Source: Microbacterium foliorum (lineage in GTDB: Bacteria; Actinomycetota; Actinomycetes; Actinomycetales; Microbacteriaceae). From it: DNA of 64,000 bases. Positions 1 through 8,689 of the stretch are shown here, in pieces. Position 1 is the first letter of the stretch. Each line of letters opens with the position of its first letter. The notes below the pieces were generated by a model that worked only from the letters and a program-made list of their open reading frames with translations, made no database searches and was not told the DNA's origin. A program made the translations under genes and the position numbers. The DNA is taken from positions 2,790,001-2,854,000 of the forward strand of contig NZ_CP041040.1 of assembly GCF_006385575.1 (NCBI RefSeq), given 5' to 3'.

Positions 1-12
1 ATGTTCCGCATG
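1..12 (-). CDS. Start of a gene leaving the window, probably the response regulator
   Basis: Only the first four codons (Met-Arg-Asn and two bases of a codon starting AT) are inside the window. The ATG follows the stop codon of the histidine kinase directly, with a GAGAGGAAG ribosome binding site about 8 bases upstream inside the kinase gene. A gene placed like this after a sensor kinase is usually its response regulator, and Met-Arg-Asn-Ile is a common receiver-domain start. The product itself cannot be seen. Confidence 0.5.
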
Positions 13-1599
13 TCAGTGCTTCCTCTCGTCCGACGCGTCCGCGACGCCCGCCGTCACGGGCGCGGGCACGTCGATTCCGAACATCGCCCCTTCTCCCAGC
101 ACGCTGTCGACCCAGGCCGAACCGCCGTGTCCGTCGGCGATAGCCCGCACGATCGCGAGCCCCAGTCCCGAGCCGCGGCGGACCCCGGCGCTGTCCCCTC
201 TGGCGAACCGCTGGAAGATGCGCTCCGCGTCGACCGCCGCGACACCGGGGCCGCTGTCGCGCACCCACAGCCGCAGGCGGCGCTCCGCCCCCTCGCCGTC
301 GAACCGGGAGCCGAGTTCGATCCGGTCCCCGTCGGAGGTGACCTGCACCGCGTTCGCGGTCAACTGCAGCACCGCCTGCGTGATCCGCTGCGGATCGAGT
401 TCCGCAGAACCCTCGGCGATCTCCATGAGCTGCCAGCGACGATCGCCCAGAGCCTGGGCCTTCGCCTCGATGTCGAGCGTCAGCATCGACACCTCGCAGT
501 GCGCCACCCGCACGAAGTCGGGCTGTTCGGCGCGAGCCAGCACGAGCAGGTCAGTGACGATCCGGCTCATCCGGTCGAGCTCTCCGCTCACCAGCCGCAG
601 CGTCGCCGCACGCTCATCGGGATCCTCGCTGAGCAGCTCGAGCTGACCTCGGACAATCGTGATCGGTGTGCGCAGCTCGTGCCCCGCGTCGTCGACGAAG
701 CGCTGCTGCGTCGCGTGCACCGCCTCGAGCCGGTCGAGCATCTGGTTGAAGGTCGTCGCCACCGCGGCGATGTCGTCGGTGCCGTCCACCGGCACGCGGG
801 CAGTGAGATCGCGCTCACCGATGTCTCGCGCCACCCGGTACACCTCACGGACCGGGGCGAGGATCTGCCCAGCCACGAGCCACGCGACGCCGGAGCTGAG
901 GAGCACGCCGATCAACGCCACCCAGGCGATCGTCACGAAGGCGTCATCGACCTGCGCACGAGCCTCCTGCGTGTACTGCAGGATCAGGACCGCTCCCTGC
1001 TGCTCGCCGGCCATGAAGTCGAGTCGCCCCCAGCGGAGCGGACCCGTGTCGGACGACTCCAGCGCGCCCGAGGATGCCTCCGCGCCGAGCAGACGACTCA
1101 CGAGCGCCTCGCCACCTGCGACAGTGGACAGGTCGATGGCCTGCGGGACGTCGCCGGCGTCTCCGGCATCCGCACGACCGTTCGCGATCGCGGTCACCTG
1201 TCCGTCGACGGCCGCGATCACCACCTCGTCCTCGTGCGCCGACTGGCGGGCCAGGTACTCCGTGAGCATCTCCTCGGCAGAGGAATAGGCCCCGGCTGCG
1301 GAATCCTCCGCGAAGCGGGAGAACTCGGCCGCCTCCTGCTCGATCTCGGAGTTCGCGGCCTGCTCGACGCTGGCGAGGAAGATGCTCCGTCCCATGAGTC
1401 CCACCGCGATGAGCGTGATCAGTGTGCTGAGGACGATCCACAGCGTGATCCTCCATCGAGCCGGCAGCGTGCGCGGACGCAGCGTGCGCAGCGGCGCGCC
1501 GTCGCGAGACGCGCGGGCGGGGGTGTCGTCAGATCGGGTGGGCTGCGGCGCCGGCTGATCGATGATGTCGATCGGCAGGGTGGGCGCATCAGTCATCAT
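13..1599 (-). CDS. Sensor histidine kinase (HAMP, HisKA, HATPase)
   Basis: Membrane sensor kinase of a two-component system, about 528 residues. From the N-terminus: a cytoplasmic Pro/Thr-rich stretch, membrane helix 1 (about residues 51-75), an extracytoplasmic region of about 150 residues, membrane helix 2 (about 221-245), a HAMP linker, the H-box with [11 protein letters not shown] (phospho-accepting His near 307), an N-box with TANAV, a G1 box with DSGPGV and a G2 box with [10 protein letters not shown] start at 1626 is possible in frame, but it would only add Thr residues encoded by the Asp-codon tract of the preceding gene. I prefer the ATGATG at 1599/1596, which overlaps the stop of that gene (translational coupling). 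The ligand is unknown; the coupled secreted acidic protein may be a co-sensor. Confidence 0.9.
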   Translation of the reverse strand: MMTDAPTLPIDIIDQPAPQPTRSDDTPARASRDGAPLRTLRPRTLPARWRITLWIVLSTLITLIAVGLMGRSIFLASVEQAANSEIEQEAAEFSRFAEDSAAGAYSSAEEMLTEYLARQSAHEDEVVIAAVDGQVTAIANGRADAGDAGDVPQAIDLSTVAGGEALVSRLLGAEASSGALESSDTGPLRWGRLDFMAGEQQGAVLILQYTQEARAQVDDAFVTIAWVALIGVLLSSGVAWLVAGQILAPVREVYRVARDIGERDLTARVPVDGTDDIAAVATTFNQMLDRLEAVHATQQRFVDDAGHELRTPITIVRGQLELLSEDPDERAATLRLVSGELDRMSRIVTDLLVLARAEQPDFVRVAHCEVSMLTLDIEAKAQALGDRRWQLMEIAEGSAELDPQRITQAVLQLTANAVQVTSDGDRIELGSRFDGEGAERRLRLWVRDSGPGVAAVDAERIFQRFARGDSAGVRRGSGLGLAIVRAIADGHGGSAWVDSVLGEGAMFGIDVPAPVTAGVADASDERKH

Positions 1600-1891
1600 C
1601 GCCGCCGTCGTCGTCGTCGTCGTCATCGTCGTCTCCGACCTGCGGGGCTGGTGCCGGGGCGGGCACTGGCGCGGGTGCCGGGGCGGGCGCCGGCACGGGG
1701 GCGACGGGTGTCGTCGGCTGCGGTGCGGCAGGGGCGCTCGGCTCGGCGGAGGGCGCCAACTGCACGACGACCGGCTTCGTGGGTATCTGCGGCGACGGAG
1801 GCGTCTGCGCCAGGGCGATGCTGCCTGCCGCGAAGATCACCGGCACGGCGATCAGGGCACCCGGTATCAGGAGTCGTCGTAGGTCGGTCAT
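1589..1891 (-). CDS. Small secreted Pro/Ala-rich protein with poly-aspartate C-terminus
   Basis: About 100 residues. Residues 1-29 look like a signal peptide (Arg-Arg, then a hydrophobic core ending SIALAQ). A Pro/Ala repeat region follows, and the protein ends in nine Asp, two Gly and three Asp. No family recognised. Its stop overlaps the start of the histidine kinase gene by a few bases, so the two are almost certainly co-translated. An exported acidic tail could bind metal cations and modulate the kinase, but that is inference. Starts at 1951 or further in are possible; 1951 lies inside a perfect inverted repeat that looks regulatory, and the 1891 start places Met directly before the signal peptide. 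Confidence 0.7.
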   Translation of the reverse strand: MTDLRRLLIPGALIAVPVIFAAGSIALAQTPPSPQIPTKPVVVQLAPSAEPSAPAAPQPTTPVAPVPAPAPAPAPVPAPAPAPQVGDDDDDDDDDGGDDD

Positions 1892-1929
1892 GCCACCATG
1901 ATGCCGGTCGATCATGATGCCACGATGAG

Positions 1930-1957
1930 CCGCAGATGAAGATCGCTTCATCTGCGG
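1930..1957. promoter_or_regulatory. Perfect 12-bp inverted repeat upstream of the two-component operon
   Basis: Arms CCGCAGATGAAG and CTTCATCTGCGG are separated by ATCG. It lies between the end of the TauE gene and the start of the secreted acidic protein gene. No T-run follows on either strand, so an operator (for example for autoregulation by the response regulator) is more likely than a terminator. Confidence 0.55.
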
Positions 1958-1972
1958 GCGAAAGGACCGCCC

Positions 1973-2773
1973 TCAGTCCTTCTTCTTGCGCCCTTTGATG
2001 GCCTTCATCGCCATCTGCACCGCGATGACCACGAGGTATGCCGCGAACAGCATGTTTCCGACGGTCGGGTCGATCAGCGTGGCCAGCCACGCGCCGAGCG
2101 CGGTGGTCGTGCAGGCGGAGACTCCCACGATCGCGGCGGCCAGCAGGTCGACGTTGCGGTTGCGCAGGTTGCCGATCGTGCCCGAGATCGCGGTGGGGAT
2201 CATCATGAGCAGCGACGTGCCCTTGGCGACGAGATCGCTCGTGCCGAACGCGAGCATCAGGATCGGCACGACGATCACCCCGCCGCCGACGCCGATGAGC
2301 CCGGCGAGGATGCCGGTGGCGACGCCGACGAACACAAGGGCGAGCCCGTTGAGCAGCTGCAGCTCGAATTCCGCGTCGCGCGACGGCACGACCAGGAACA
2401 GGCTCACGATGACGACCACGAGGAAGCCGACGAAGAACCAGCGCAGCACCGTCTGCGAGATCTTCGGCAGCATCCGGGTGCCGATCTGCGCGCCGACGAC
2501 GGAGCCCGCTGCGAGGATCAACGCGGGGATCCAGGCGACCGAGTCGTTGATCGCGTACGAGATGACGCCCACCGTCGCCGTCGGGACGATCGCCGCGAGC
2601 GACGTGCCGGCGCCGAGCCGCTGATTGAAGTGCAGGAAGAGCACGAGCAGCGGCACGATCACCGTGCCACCCCCGACGCCGAAGAGGCCGGAGAGGAGGC
2701 CCGCGATCAGGCCGATGCCGATGAATGCCGTATAGGCGCGAGGCCCTCTGCTCAGGGTCTCTGCATCAGTCAC
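1973..2773 (-). CDS. TauE/SafE family (DUF81) membrane permease
   Basis: 266 residues, eight or so predicted membrane helices. The two halves each begin with the family hallmark: GLLSGLFGVGGG near residue 22 and GLIGVGGG near residue 160. Family members export sulfite, sulfoacetate or related anions; the substrate here cannot be read from sequence. The start is GTG at 2773. It is divergent from the acyl-CoA-synthetase-like gene across about 160 bases and lies upstream of the two-component genes on the same strand, separated by the inverted repeat. Confidence 0.88.
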   Translation of the reverse strand: MTDAETLSRGPRAYTAFIGIGLIAGLLSGLFGVGGGTVIVPLLVLFLHFNQRLGAGTSLAAIVPTATVGVISYAINDSVAWIPALILAAGSVVGAQIGTRMLPKISQTVLRWFFVGFLVVVIVSLFLVVPSRDAEFELQLLNGLALVFVGVATGILAGLIGVGGGVIVVPILMLAFGTSDLVAKGTSLLMMIPTAISGTIGNLRNRNVDLLAAAIVGVSACTTTALGAWLATLIDPTVGNMLFAAYLVVIAVQMAMKAIKGRKKKD

Positions 2774-2935
2774 CGGATCAGCCTACTCGCAAGGTCGCTC
2801 CCCTACTCGCTCCGCGCTGCGGACGGCCGGGGTCCTGGCTCCCGGCGGGAAAGAACCCTGGGACTCGGTCTCCTCCTGTGCGACACTGGATCGCATCAGA
2901 CGGCGTCGTCGATGACCCGGATCGAAGGAGATCTC

Positions 2936-4507
2936 ATGGTGCGCAGCTCTTATCCCGATGTCGAGATCCCGGCGGTCTCGATCCACGACTTCCTGTTCGG
3001 CGACGTCGAGGAGGGCCGCCTCGATGCGATCGCGATCGTCGACGGCGTCAGCGGTTCGACCACGACCTATCGGCAGCTGATCGCGCAGATCGACCTGTTC
3101 GCCGGGGCCCTCGCCGCACGCGGAGTGGGCGTCGGAACCACGGTGGGCGTCCTGTGCCCCAACATCCCCGCGTTCGCGACCGCCTTCCACGGCATCCTCC
3201 GCGCAGGCGCGACGGCGACCACGATCAACTCCCTCTACACGCCCGATGAGATCGCGAATCAGCTGACGGATGCCGAGGCGACGTGGCTCATCACCGTCTC
3301 ACCGCTGCTCCCCGGGGCGAGCGCGGCCGCAGCCGCGGTGGGTCTCGACGACGACCACGTGATCGTCCTCGACGGCGCAGACGGGCATCCGTCGCTTCCC
3401 GCCCTGCTCGGCGAGGGCCGCACCGCGCCCGAGGTGAGTTTCGACCCGGCGACGCATCTGGCCGTGCTTCCCTATTCCTCAGGGACCACCGGTCGCCCCA
3501 AGGGCGTCATGCTCACGCACCGCAATCTGATCGCCAATGTCAGCCAGTGCCGCTCCACGATCTCGCTCGGCGCCGACGATCGCGTGCTCGCCGTCCTGCC
3601 GTTCTTCCACATCTACGGCATGACGGTGCTGCTGAACTTCGCGCTGCGCCAGCGCGCGGCCCTGGTCACGATGCCCCGGTTCGATCTCACGGACTTCCTT
3701 CGCGTCGTCCAGGAGCACCGGACCAGCTGGGTCTTCATCGCGCCGCCGATCGCCGTCGCCCTCGCGAAGCACCCGCTCGTCGACCAATACGACACGTCGG
3801 CGATCAAGGTCATCTTCTCGGGCGCCGCGCCCCTCGACGGCACTCTGGCATCGGCGGTGGCGACCCGCCTCGGCTGCACGGTGTGCCAGGGATACGGCAT
3901 GACCGAGACGAGTCCGGTCACCCATGCGATCCCCTACGACCGACCGGACATCGATCGGTCATCAGTCGGCATGTTGCTCGCCGACACCGAGGCGCGGCTC
4001 GTCGCAGAAGACGGCACCGACGTCGTCGCACCGGAAGACGGTGCAAGCGAACCGGGCGAGCTGCTGATCCGTGGCCCTCAGGTGATGGCCGGCTATCTGA
4101 ACAGGCCCGATGCCACGGCCGAGATGCTCGACTCCGACGGCTGGCTGCACACCGGCGACGTCGCGACCGTGACGCACGACGGCATCTTCCGCATCGTCGA
4201 TCGCCTCAAAGAGCTCATCAAGTACAAGGGCTACCAGGTGGCACCGGCAGTGCTCGAAGCGGTGCTGCTCGAGCATCCGTCCATCGCCGATGCGGCTGTC
4301 ATCGCCGCGCCCGACGCAGACGGGCAAGAGGTGCCGAAGGCGTTCGTGGTGGTGCAGCCGGGAGCGCAGCTCGACGCGGATGCCGTGATGGCGCACGTGG
4401 CCGCGTATGTCGCACCTCACGAGAAGGTGCGACAGGTCGAGTTCATCGACGCGATTCCGAAATCGGCATCCGGGAAGATCCTGCGCAAGGATCTGCGCTC
4501 GCGCTGA
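2936..4507 (+). CDS. AMP-dependent synthetase/ligase, 4-coumarate-CoA ligase-like
   Basis: 523 residues. It activates a carboxylic acid as an acyl-adenylate and transfers it to CoA. Visible motifs: the P-loop YSSGTTGRPKG, the A5-type motif GYGMTETSP, the hinge region TGDVATV and RIVDRLKELIKYKGYQV, and the C-terminal catalytic lysine in KSASGKILRKDL. The overall pattern is closest to plant-type 4-coumarate:CoA ligases and medium/long-chain acyl-CoA synthetases; the acid is unknown. Start chosen at ATG 2936, preceded by AAGGAG five bases upstream; the reading frame extends upstream to 2630 but lacks a better start. The gene ends before a bidirectional terminator. Confidence 0.9.
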   Translation: MVRSSYPDVEIPAVSIHDFLFGDVEEGRLDAIAIVDGVSGSTTTYRQLIAQIDLFAGALAARGVGVGTTVGVLCPNIPAFATAFHGILRAGATATTINSLYTPDEIANQLTDAEATWLITVSPLLPGASAAAAAVGLDDDHVIVLDGADGHPSLPALLGEGRTAPEVSFDPATHLAVLPYSSGTTGRPKGVMLTHRNLIANVSQCRSTISLGADDRVLAVLPFFHIYGMTVLLNFALRQRAALVTMPRFDLTDFLRVVQEHRTSWVFIAPPIAVALAKHPLVDQYDTSAIKVIFSGAAPLDGTLASAVATRLGCTVCQGYGMTETSPVTHAIPYDRPDIDRSSVGMLLADTEARLVAEDGTDVVAPEDGASEPGELLIRGPQVMAGYLNRPDATAEMLDSDGWLHTGDVATVTHDGIFRIVDRLKELIKYKGYQVAPAVLEAVLLEHPSIADAAVIAAPDADGQEVPKAFVVVQPGAQLDADAVMAHVAAYVAPHEKVRQVEFIDAIPKSASGKILRKDLRSR

Positions 4508-4528
4508 CTCCGGAGTCGCAGCAACGAA

Positions 4529-4562
4529 GAAGCCCGCCGTCCCTTTCGGGGCGGCGGGCTTC
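4529..4562. terminator. Bidirectional intrinsic terminator between the ligase gene and rplQ
   Basis: 15-bp stem (one T-G wobble) with a TTTC loop: GAAGCCCGCCGTCCC pairs with GGGGCGGCGGGCTTC. It lies between convergent genes. On the minus strand it is followed by CTTCTTCGTTG, so it probably ends the alpha operon; on the plus strand it can also stop the ligase transcript. Confidence 0.85.
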
Positions 4563-4580
4563 ATCGTACGAGCGAGGTGC

Positions 4581-5126
4581 TTACTCGGACTTCTTCTCGA
4601 CAGCGTCCTCGGCGGCAGCCTCGGCTGCCTCTCCCTCGGCCTGCGACTCGGCACCGGCGTCGGTGGTCTCCTCGACGGGAGCCTCCTCAGCGGGAGCCTC
4701 CTCGACGACCTCGGCGGGCTTCTCAGCCTTGGCAGCCTTCTTGGTGGACTTCGCCTTGGGAGCGACGGGCTCGAGAACGAGCTCGATCACTGCCATGGGG
4801 GCGTTGTCACCCTTGCGGTTGCCGACCTTCGTGATGCGGGTGTAGCCGCCCTCACGGTCTGCGACGAGCGGGGCGATCTCGGTGAACAGCACGTGTCCGG
4901 CGTCCTTGTTGGAACGCAGCACGGTCATCGCACGACGACGCGCGTGCAGGTCGCCGCGCTTGCCGAGGGTGATGAGACGCTCAGCGAGCGGACGCAGGCG
5001 CTTGGCCTTGGTCTCGGTCGTCTTGATCGACTTGTGGATGAAGAGCTGTGCCGCCATGTTGGCAAGCAGCAGGCGCTCGTGTGCGGGGCCGCCTCCGAGG
5101 CGGGGACCCTTAGTGGGCTTGGGCAT
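4581..5126 (-). CDS. rplQ: 50S ribosomal protein L17 with long acidic tail
   Basis: 181 residues. The L17 core ([12 protein letters not shown] start, [18 protein letters not shown]) spans about the first 120 residues. The remaining 60 or so are Ala/Glu/Lys-rich and acidic ([12 protein letters not shown]), longer than in most bacteria, where L17 is usually 115-130 residues. Last gene of the alpha operon, 63 bases after rpoA. AGGAG lies 6 bases before the ATG. Confidence 0.97.
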   Translation of the reverse strand: MPKPTKGPRLGGGPAHERLLLANMAAQLFIHKSIKTTETKAKRLRPLAERLITLGKRGDLHARRRAMTVLRSNKDAGHVLFTEIAPLVADREGGYTRITKVGNRKGDNAPMAVIELVLEPVAPKAKSTKKAAKAEKPAEVVEEAPAEEAPVEETTDAGAESQAEGEAAEAAAEDAVEKKSE

Positions 5127-5189
5127 ATCTAGCTCCTGGTCAGGAAAGGTCGGGTCAGCTGGCCTCTGCCAGATGACAATCCGGGTGGG

Positions 5190-6179
5190 TCAGAAGGACT
5201 CGTCTTCGCTGCCGCCGTAGAAGTGGGCGCCGTCGAAACCGGGCACCGAATCCTTGAGCGACAGACCGAGCGAGATGAGCTTGTCGCGCACCTCGTCGAC
5301 CGACTTCTGGCCGAAATTGCGGATGTTCATGAGCTGCGTCTCCGACAGGGCGACGAGCTCGGAAACAGTGTTGATGCCCTCACGCTTCAGGCAGTTGTAC
5401 GAGCGGACCGAGAGGTCGAGGTCCTCGATCGGCATCGACAGCTCGCTGGAGTTGACTGCCTCCACCGGTGCCGGGCCGATCTCGATGCCCTCAGCCTCGA
5501 CGTTCAGCTCGCGAGCGAGACCGAACAGCTCGGTGAGCGTCTTCGCAGCCGAAGCGACGGCGTCACGCGGGCTGATGGCGGACTTGGTCTCGACGTCGAG
5601 GACGAGCTTGTCGAAGTCGGTGCGCTCACCCGCACGGGTGGCGTCGACGCGGTAGCTGACCTTGAGCACCGGCGAGTAGATCGAGTCGATCGGGATCTGA
5701 CCGGCCTCGGCGTACTCGTTGCGGTTCTGCGTCGCCGAGACGTAGCCACGGCCACGCTCGATCGTGAGTTCGAGCTCGAACTTCGCGGTCTCGTTGAGCG
5801 TCGCGATGACGAGCTCGGGGTTCTGGACCTCGACACCGGCCGGAGCCGAGATGTCAGCGGCGGTCACTTCGCCCGAACCGGTCTTGCGCAGGTAAGCGGT
5901 GATGGGCTCGTCGCGCTCCGACGAGACCACGAGCTGCTTGATGTTGAGGATGATCTCGGTGACATCCTCCTTCACGCCGGGGATGGTGCTGAACTCGTGC
6001 AGCACGCCGTCGATGCGAACGCTGGTGACCGCGGCGCCGGGGATCGACGACAGCAGGCTGCGACGAAGCGCATTGCCGATCGTGTATCCGAAGCCGGGCT
6101 CCAGAGGCTCGATGATGAACCGGCTACGGTTCTCGACGATCTTTTCCTCGGTCAGTGTGGGACGCTGTGCAATAAGCAC
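5190..6179 (-). CDS. rpoA: RNA polymerase alpha subunit
   Basis: 329 residues. The N-terminal assembly domain carries the [21 protein letters not shown] motif split over residues 20-40. The C-terminal domain (about residues 250-315), which contacts UP elements and activators, contains [12 protein letters not shown] and [13 protein letters not shown]. Shorter than the E. coli subunit only in the acidic C-terminal end ([14 protein letters not shown]). It follows rpsK after a 135-base spacer rich in inverted repeats, which may hold its own promoter. Confidence 0.98.
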   Translation of the reverse strand: MLIAQRPTLTEEKIVENRSRFIIEPLEPGFGYTIGNALRRSLLSSIPGAAVTSVRIDGVLHEFSTIPGVKEDVTEIILNIKQLVVSSERDEPITAYLRKTGSGEVTAADISAPAGVEVQNPELVIATLNETAKFELELTIERGRGYVSATQNRNEYAEAGQIPIDSIYSPVLKVSYRVDATRAGERTDFDKLVLDVETKSAISPRDAVASAAKTLTELFGLARELNVEAEGIEIGPAPVEAVNSSELSMPIEDLDLSVRSYNCLKREGINTVSELVALSETQLMNIRNFGQKSVDEVRDKLISLGLSLKDSVPGFDGAHFYGGSEDESF

Positions 6180-6196
6180 TCTGTGTTCCTTTCGAT

Positions 6197-6220
6197 CACA
6201 TGCCCGCTATATGACATGTG
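6197..6220. promoter_or_regulatory. Inverted repeat around a TATA-like hexamer upstream of rpoA
   Basis: CACATG at 6197-6202 and CATGTG at 6215-6220 enclose CATATAGC on the minus strand. It lies 18-41 bases before the rpoA start, in the right place for a promoter or operator that tunes alpha-subunit expression separately from the ribosomal genes. Confidence 0.35.
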
Positions 6221-6271
6221 GTGGGGTGAGGTTTTGAGTTTTGGGAGTCGATGCCCGCGCTGGCGGGCGTC

Positions 6272-6303
6272 GAGCCGCTCGACCCCGAAGGGCCGAGCGG
6301 CTC
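6272..6303 (-). terminator. Intercistronic hairpin after rpsK
   Basis: GAGCCGCTCG (6272-6281) pairs with CGAGCGGCTC (6294-6303); a second smaller hairpin (GCCCGC/GCGGGC, 6253-6268) follows on the minus strand. There is no T-run. It may be a partial terminator or an RNA processing/stability element between rpsK and rpoA. Confidence 0.45.
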
Positions 6304-6314
6304 AACAAGCCGGG

Positions 6315-6713
6315 TCAGACGCGGCGACGCTTCGGCGGGCGGCAACCGTTGTGCGCCTGCGGGGTGACGTCCTGGATCGAGCCGACCTCGAGGCCGGCGG
6401 CCGTCAGCGAACGGATCGCGGTCTCACGACCCGAGCCCGGTCCCTTGACGAAGACGTCGACCTTCTTGACGCCGTGCTCCTGTGCCTGACGGGCAGCCGA
6501 CTCGGCGGCCAGACCAGCGGCGTAGGGGGTCGACTTGCGCGAGCCCTTGAAGCCCACGCCACCCGACGATGCCCAGCTGATGACAGCGCCGGACGGGTCG
6601 GTGATCGAAACGATGGTGTTGTTGAACGTCGACTTGATGTGGGCATGGCCCAGCGCGATGTTCTTCTTTTCCTTGCGGCGCGGCTTGCGCGCGGCGGCCT
6701 TGGGTGCAGCCAT
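6315..6713 (-). CDS. rpsK: 30S ribosomal protein S11
   Basis: 132 residues, normal size. Contains the typical [16 protein letters not shown] and [13 protein letters not shown] motifs and ends with the conserved [12 protein letters not shown]11 forms part of the platform of the small subunit near the mRNA exit. It lies 32 bases after rpsM in the alpha operon. Confidence 0.98.
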   Translation of the reverse strand: MAAPKAAARKPRRKEKKNIALGHAHIKSTFNNTIVSITDPSGAVISWASSGGVGFKGSRKSTPYAAGLAAESAARQAQEHGVKKVDVFVKGPGSGRETAIRSLTAAGLEVGSIQDVTPQAHNGCRPPKRRRV

Positions 6714-6745
6714 GAAAGTGTTCTCCTAGTCCCTGGGGGCCGCGC

Positions 6746-7120
<375 letters not shown>

Positions 7121-7200
7121 GCGGTTCTCCTGAGATTGGTAGAGGTGTGGAGCAGGATCGGTGCTCGGGCCTCTGTCCCGAGGTGTCAGTCCCGTGGGCC

Positions 7201-7217
7201 GTTGAGCCTGTCGAAAC
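7201..7217. repeat. REP-like intergenic motif GTTGAGCCTGTCGAAAC
   Basis: A 17-base sequence in the rpmJ-rpsM spacer. From memory, closely related sequences recur in intergenic regions of many bacteria, including Microbacteriaceae. It occurs here as a single copy, so its repeat nature cannot be shown from this window alone. Confidence 0.35.
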
Positions 7218-7267
7218 GTCTGATCCTGCCGTTGTGTGTATTGAGTTGTGAGTCAGATCCGAAGAGT

Positions 7268-7286
7268 CCGCCGGCACGGCCGGCGG
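7268..7286 (-). terminator. Hairpin after rpmJ
   Basis: CCGCCGGC (7268-7275), loop ACG, GCCGGCGG (7279-7286), directly after the rpmJ stop on the minus strand. No T-run; probably an attenuating or stabilising hairpin rather than a full terminator. Confidence 0.45.
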
Positions 7287-7290
7287 GCAC

Positions 7291-7407
7291 TCAGCCCTGG
7301 CGCTGCTTGTGGCGCGGGTTGCTCTTGCAGATGACCATGACGCGGCCGTGACGGCGGATCACCTTGCAGTGATCGCACATGGGCTTGACGCTGGGGTTGA
7401 CCTTCAT
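7291..7407 (-). CDS. rpmJ: 50S ribosomal protein L36
   Basis: 38 residues: starts [20 protein letters not shown] and ends NPRHKQRQG. Cys11, Cys14, Cys27 and His33 are the zinc ligands, so this is the zinc-binding (C+) form. It lies between infA and rpsM as in most actinobacteria. Confidence 0.97.
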   Translation of the reverse strand: MKVNPSVKPMCDHCKVIRRHGRVMVICKSNPRHKQRQG

Positions 7408-7471
7408 GATGTTTCCTATTCGCTGTCTTCACCGGGCAGGCTGAATGCCTGGGGTGTTACTTCTCGACCGA

Positions 7472-7693
7472 TCAGCGGTAGCGGTAGACGATTCGTCCAC
7501 GGGTCAGGTCGTAGGGGCTGAGCTCCACGACCACACGGTCTTCGGGGATGATGCGGATGTAGTTCTGCCGCATCTTGCCTGAGATCGTTGCAAGGACCTT
7601 GTGTCCGTTGGAGAGCTCAACGCGGAACATCGCGTTGGGCAGAGCCTCGGAGATCACGCCCTCGATCTCGATGACACCGTCTTTCTTAGCCAT
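7472..7693 (-). CDS. infA: Translation initiation factor IF-1
   Basis: 73 residues, one OB-fold ([20 protein letters not shown] start, [10 protein letters not shown], ending [11 protein letters not shown]). IF-1 binds the A site of the 30S subunit during initiation. First gene of the infA-rpmJ-rpsM-rpsK-rpoA-rplQ unit, with a good promoter about 110 bases upstream. Confidence 0.98.
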   Translation of the reverse strand: MAKKDGVIEIEGVISEALPNAMFRVELSNGHKVLATISGKMRQNYIRIIPEDRVVVELSPYDLTRGRIVYRYR

Positions 7694-7801
7694 AGCCTCG
7701 CTGACGCTTCTGCAGACCGGTCGATCTGCGGTGGGTGATTGGATTGCGGTACTTCTGCCGATTCAGACACGCCGAATCAAGGCGCAAGGCACCAAGGATC
7801 T

Positions 7802-7830
7802 ATGTTATCCGACAACGGGAGTTCCGGCAA
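7802..7830 (-). promoter_or_regulatory. Sigma-70-type promoter of the infA/alpha operon
   Basis: On the minus strand, TTGCCG (7830-7825), a 17-base spacer, then TAACAT (7807-7802). Transcription would start near 7795, giving a leader of about 100 bases before infA. The -35 hexamer lies inside the terminator hairpin of the preceding gene. Confidence 0.65.
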
Positions 7831-7857
7831 CCTGAGCAGGATGCCGGAACTCCCGTT
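7814..7857 (-). terminator. Hairpin terminator of the DsbA-like gene
   Basis: Perfect 16-bp stem: AACGGGAGTTCCGGCA (7814-7829) and TGCCGGAACTCCCGTT (7842-7857) with a 12-base loop, just after the stop of the thioredoxin-fold gene on the minus strand. It is followed by GTTGTC, a weak T-rich stretch. Confidence 0.7.
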
Positions 7858-7873
7858 ATGCGAACGATGCGGA

Positions 7874-8533
7874 TCAGCCGAGGATCTTGGCGAACTCGGT
7901 GGCGATCTCGCTGTTGTCGATGCGGGTGCCGTTGATCTCGACGGTCGGCGTTCCCGAGATCTCGTGCACCTGTGTCTGCGACTCGACGAACTTGTTGTAG
8001 GTGCCGTCGGCGATGCAGTCCGCAGCGGCGCCGGCTCCGGCCTGCTCGGCGAGAGCGCTCAGCTCGTCGGCGCTGAGCCCGGCGGAGTTCTCCTCCGGCT
8101 GGTTCGCGAACAGCAGGTTGAAGTAGTCGAGGGTGGAGTCGGGAGCCTCTTCGGCGACACAGTACATCGAGCCGGCCGACAGCGAGGAGAATTCGCCCGT
8201 CGTGGAGAGGCGGTTGAGGATCGACACCGGGTGGATGTTCAGCGTGATCTGATTGTCAGCCGCGGCGGCCTGCAGCTGCTCGCCGTAGACGTCCTCGAAC
8301 TGGCCGCACACGGGGCACATGAAGTCGACGTACGTGTCGATCTCGTCCTCGCCCGTTCCGAACGAGATCGCGCCGGTCTCTTCGTTGACGATGGTGCTCT
8401 CCGGGGCCGTGCCGGGGGCGGTGGCCTGATTGTTCAGGAACACGACGAAGAATGCCAGCACGGCCAGCACGACCACCACTGCCGCCGAGACGCCGATCAC
8501 GAACCAGTTGGTGTTGCTCTTCGCGGCTGCCAT
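7874..8533 (-). CDS. Membrane-anchored DsbA-like thioredoxin-fold protein
   Basis: 219 residues. One N-terminal membrane helix (about 11-33) anchors a periplasm-facing thioredoxin-like domain. The active site is Cys73-Pro-Val-Cys76, and the cis-proline loop is SGTPTVEING. This is the DsbA/thioredoxin_4 type found in actinobacteria, which introduces or isomerises disulfides in exported proteins. Start chosen at ATG 8533, after GGAAAG and directly before the membrane helix; the longer frame to 9100 runs through the repeat array and is not credible. Confidence 0.9.
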   Translation of the reverse strand: MAAAKSNTNWFVIGVSAAVVVVLAVLAFFVVFLNNQATAPGTAPESTIVNEETGAISFGTGEDEIDTYVDFMCPVCGQFEDVYGEQLQAAAADNQITLNIHPVSILNRLSTTGEFSSLSAGSMYCVAEEAPDSTLDYFNLLFANQPEENSAGLSADELSALAEQAGAGAAADCIADGTYNKFVESQTQVHEISGTPTVEINGTRIDNSEIATEFAKILG

Positions 8534-8689
8534 TGCTTTCCGTTTCTGTCGAGGCCTGCCCGCGGCGGGCCCGGCCTGAAGTCTTCGGGTGCACGCGCAC
8601 CCATACACCCATTCTGCCCGGAGAAACCTATGTGCGCGTTGTGACTCTCTCCCGCTCATACGGGGCCCGCCCGGCCGCCGCTGATTCGC

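Noticed and set aside
1..1917. 638-codon plus-strand frame opposite the histidine kinase
   Set aside because: Arg/His-rich antisense shadow without domains; the kinase reads clearly on the other strand.
2630..2935. N-terminal extension of the acyl-CoA synthetase-like protein
   Set aside because: The added part overlaps the divergent TauE gene and has no ligase homology; AAGGAG precedes ATG 2936.
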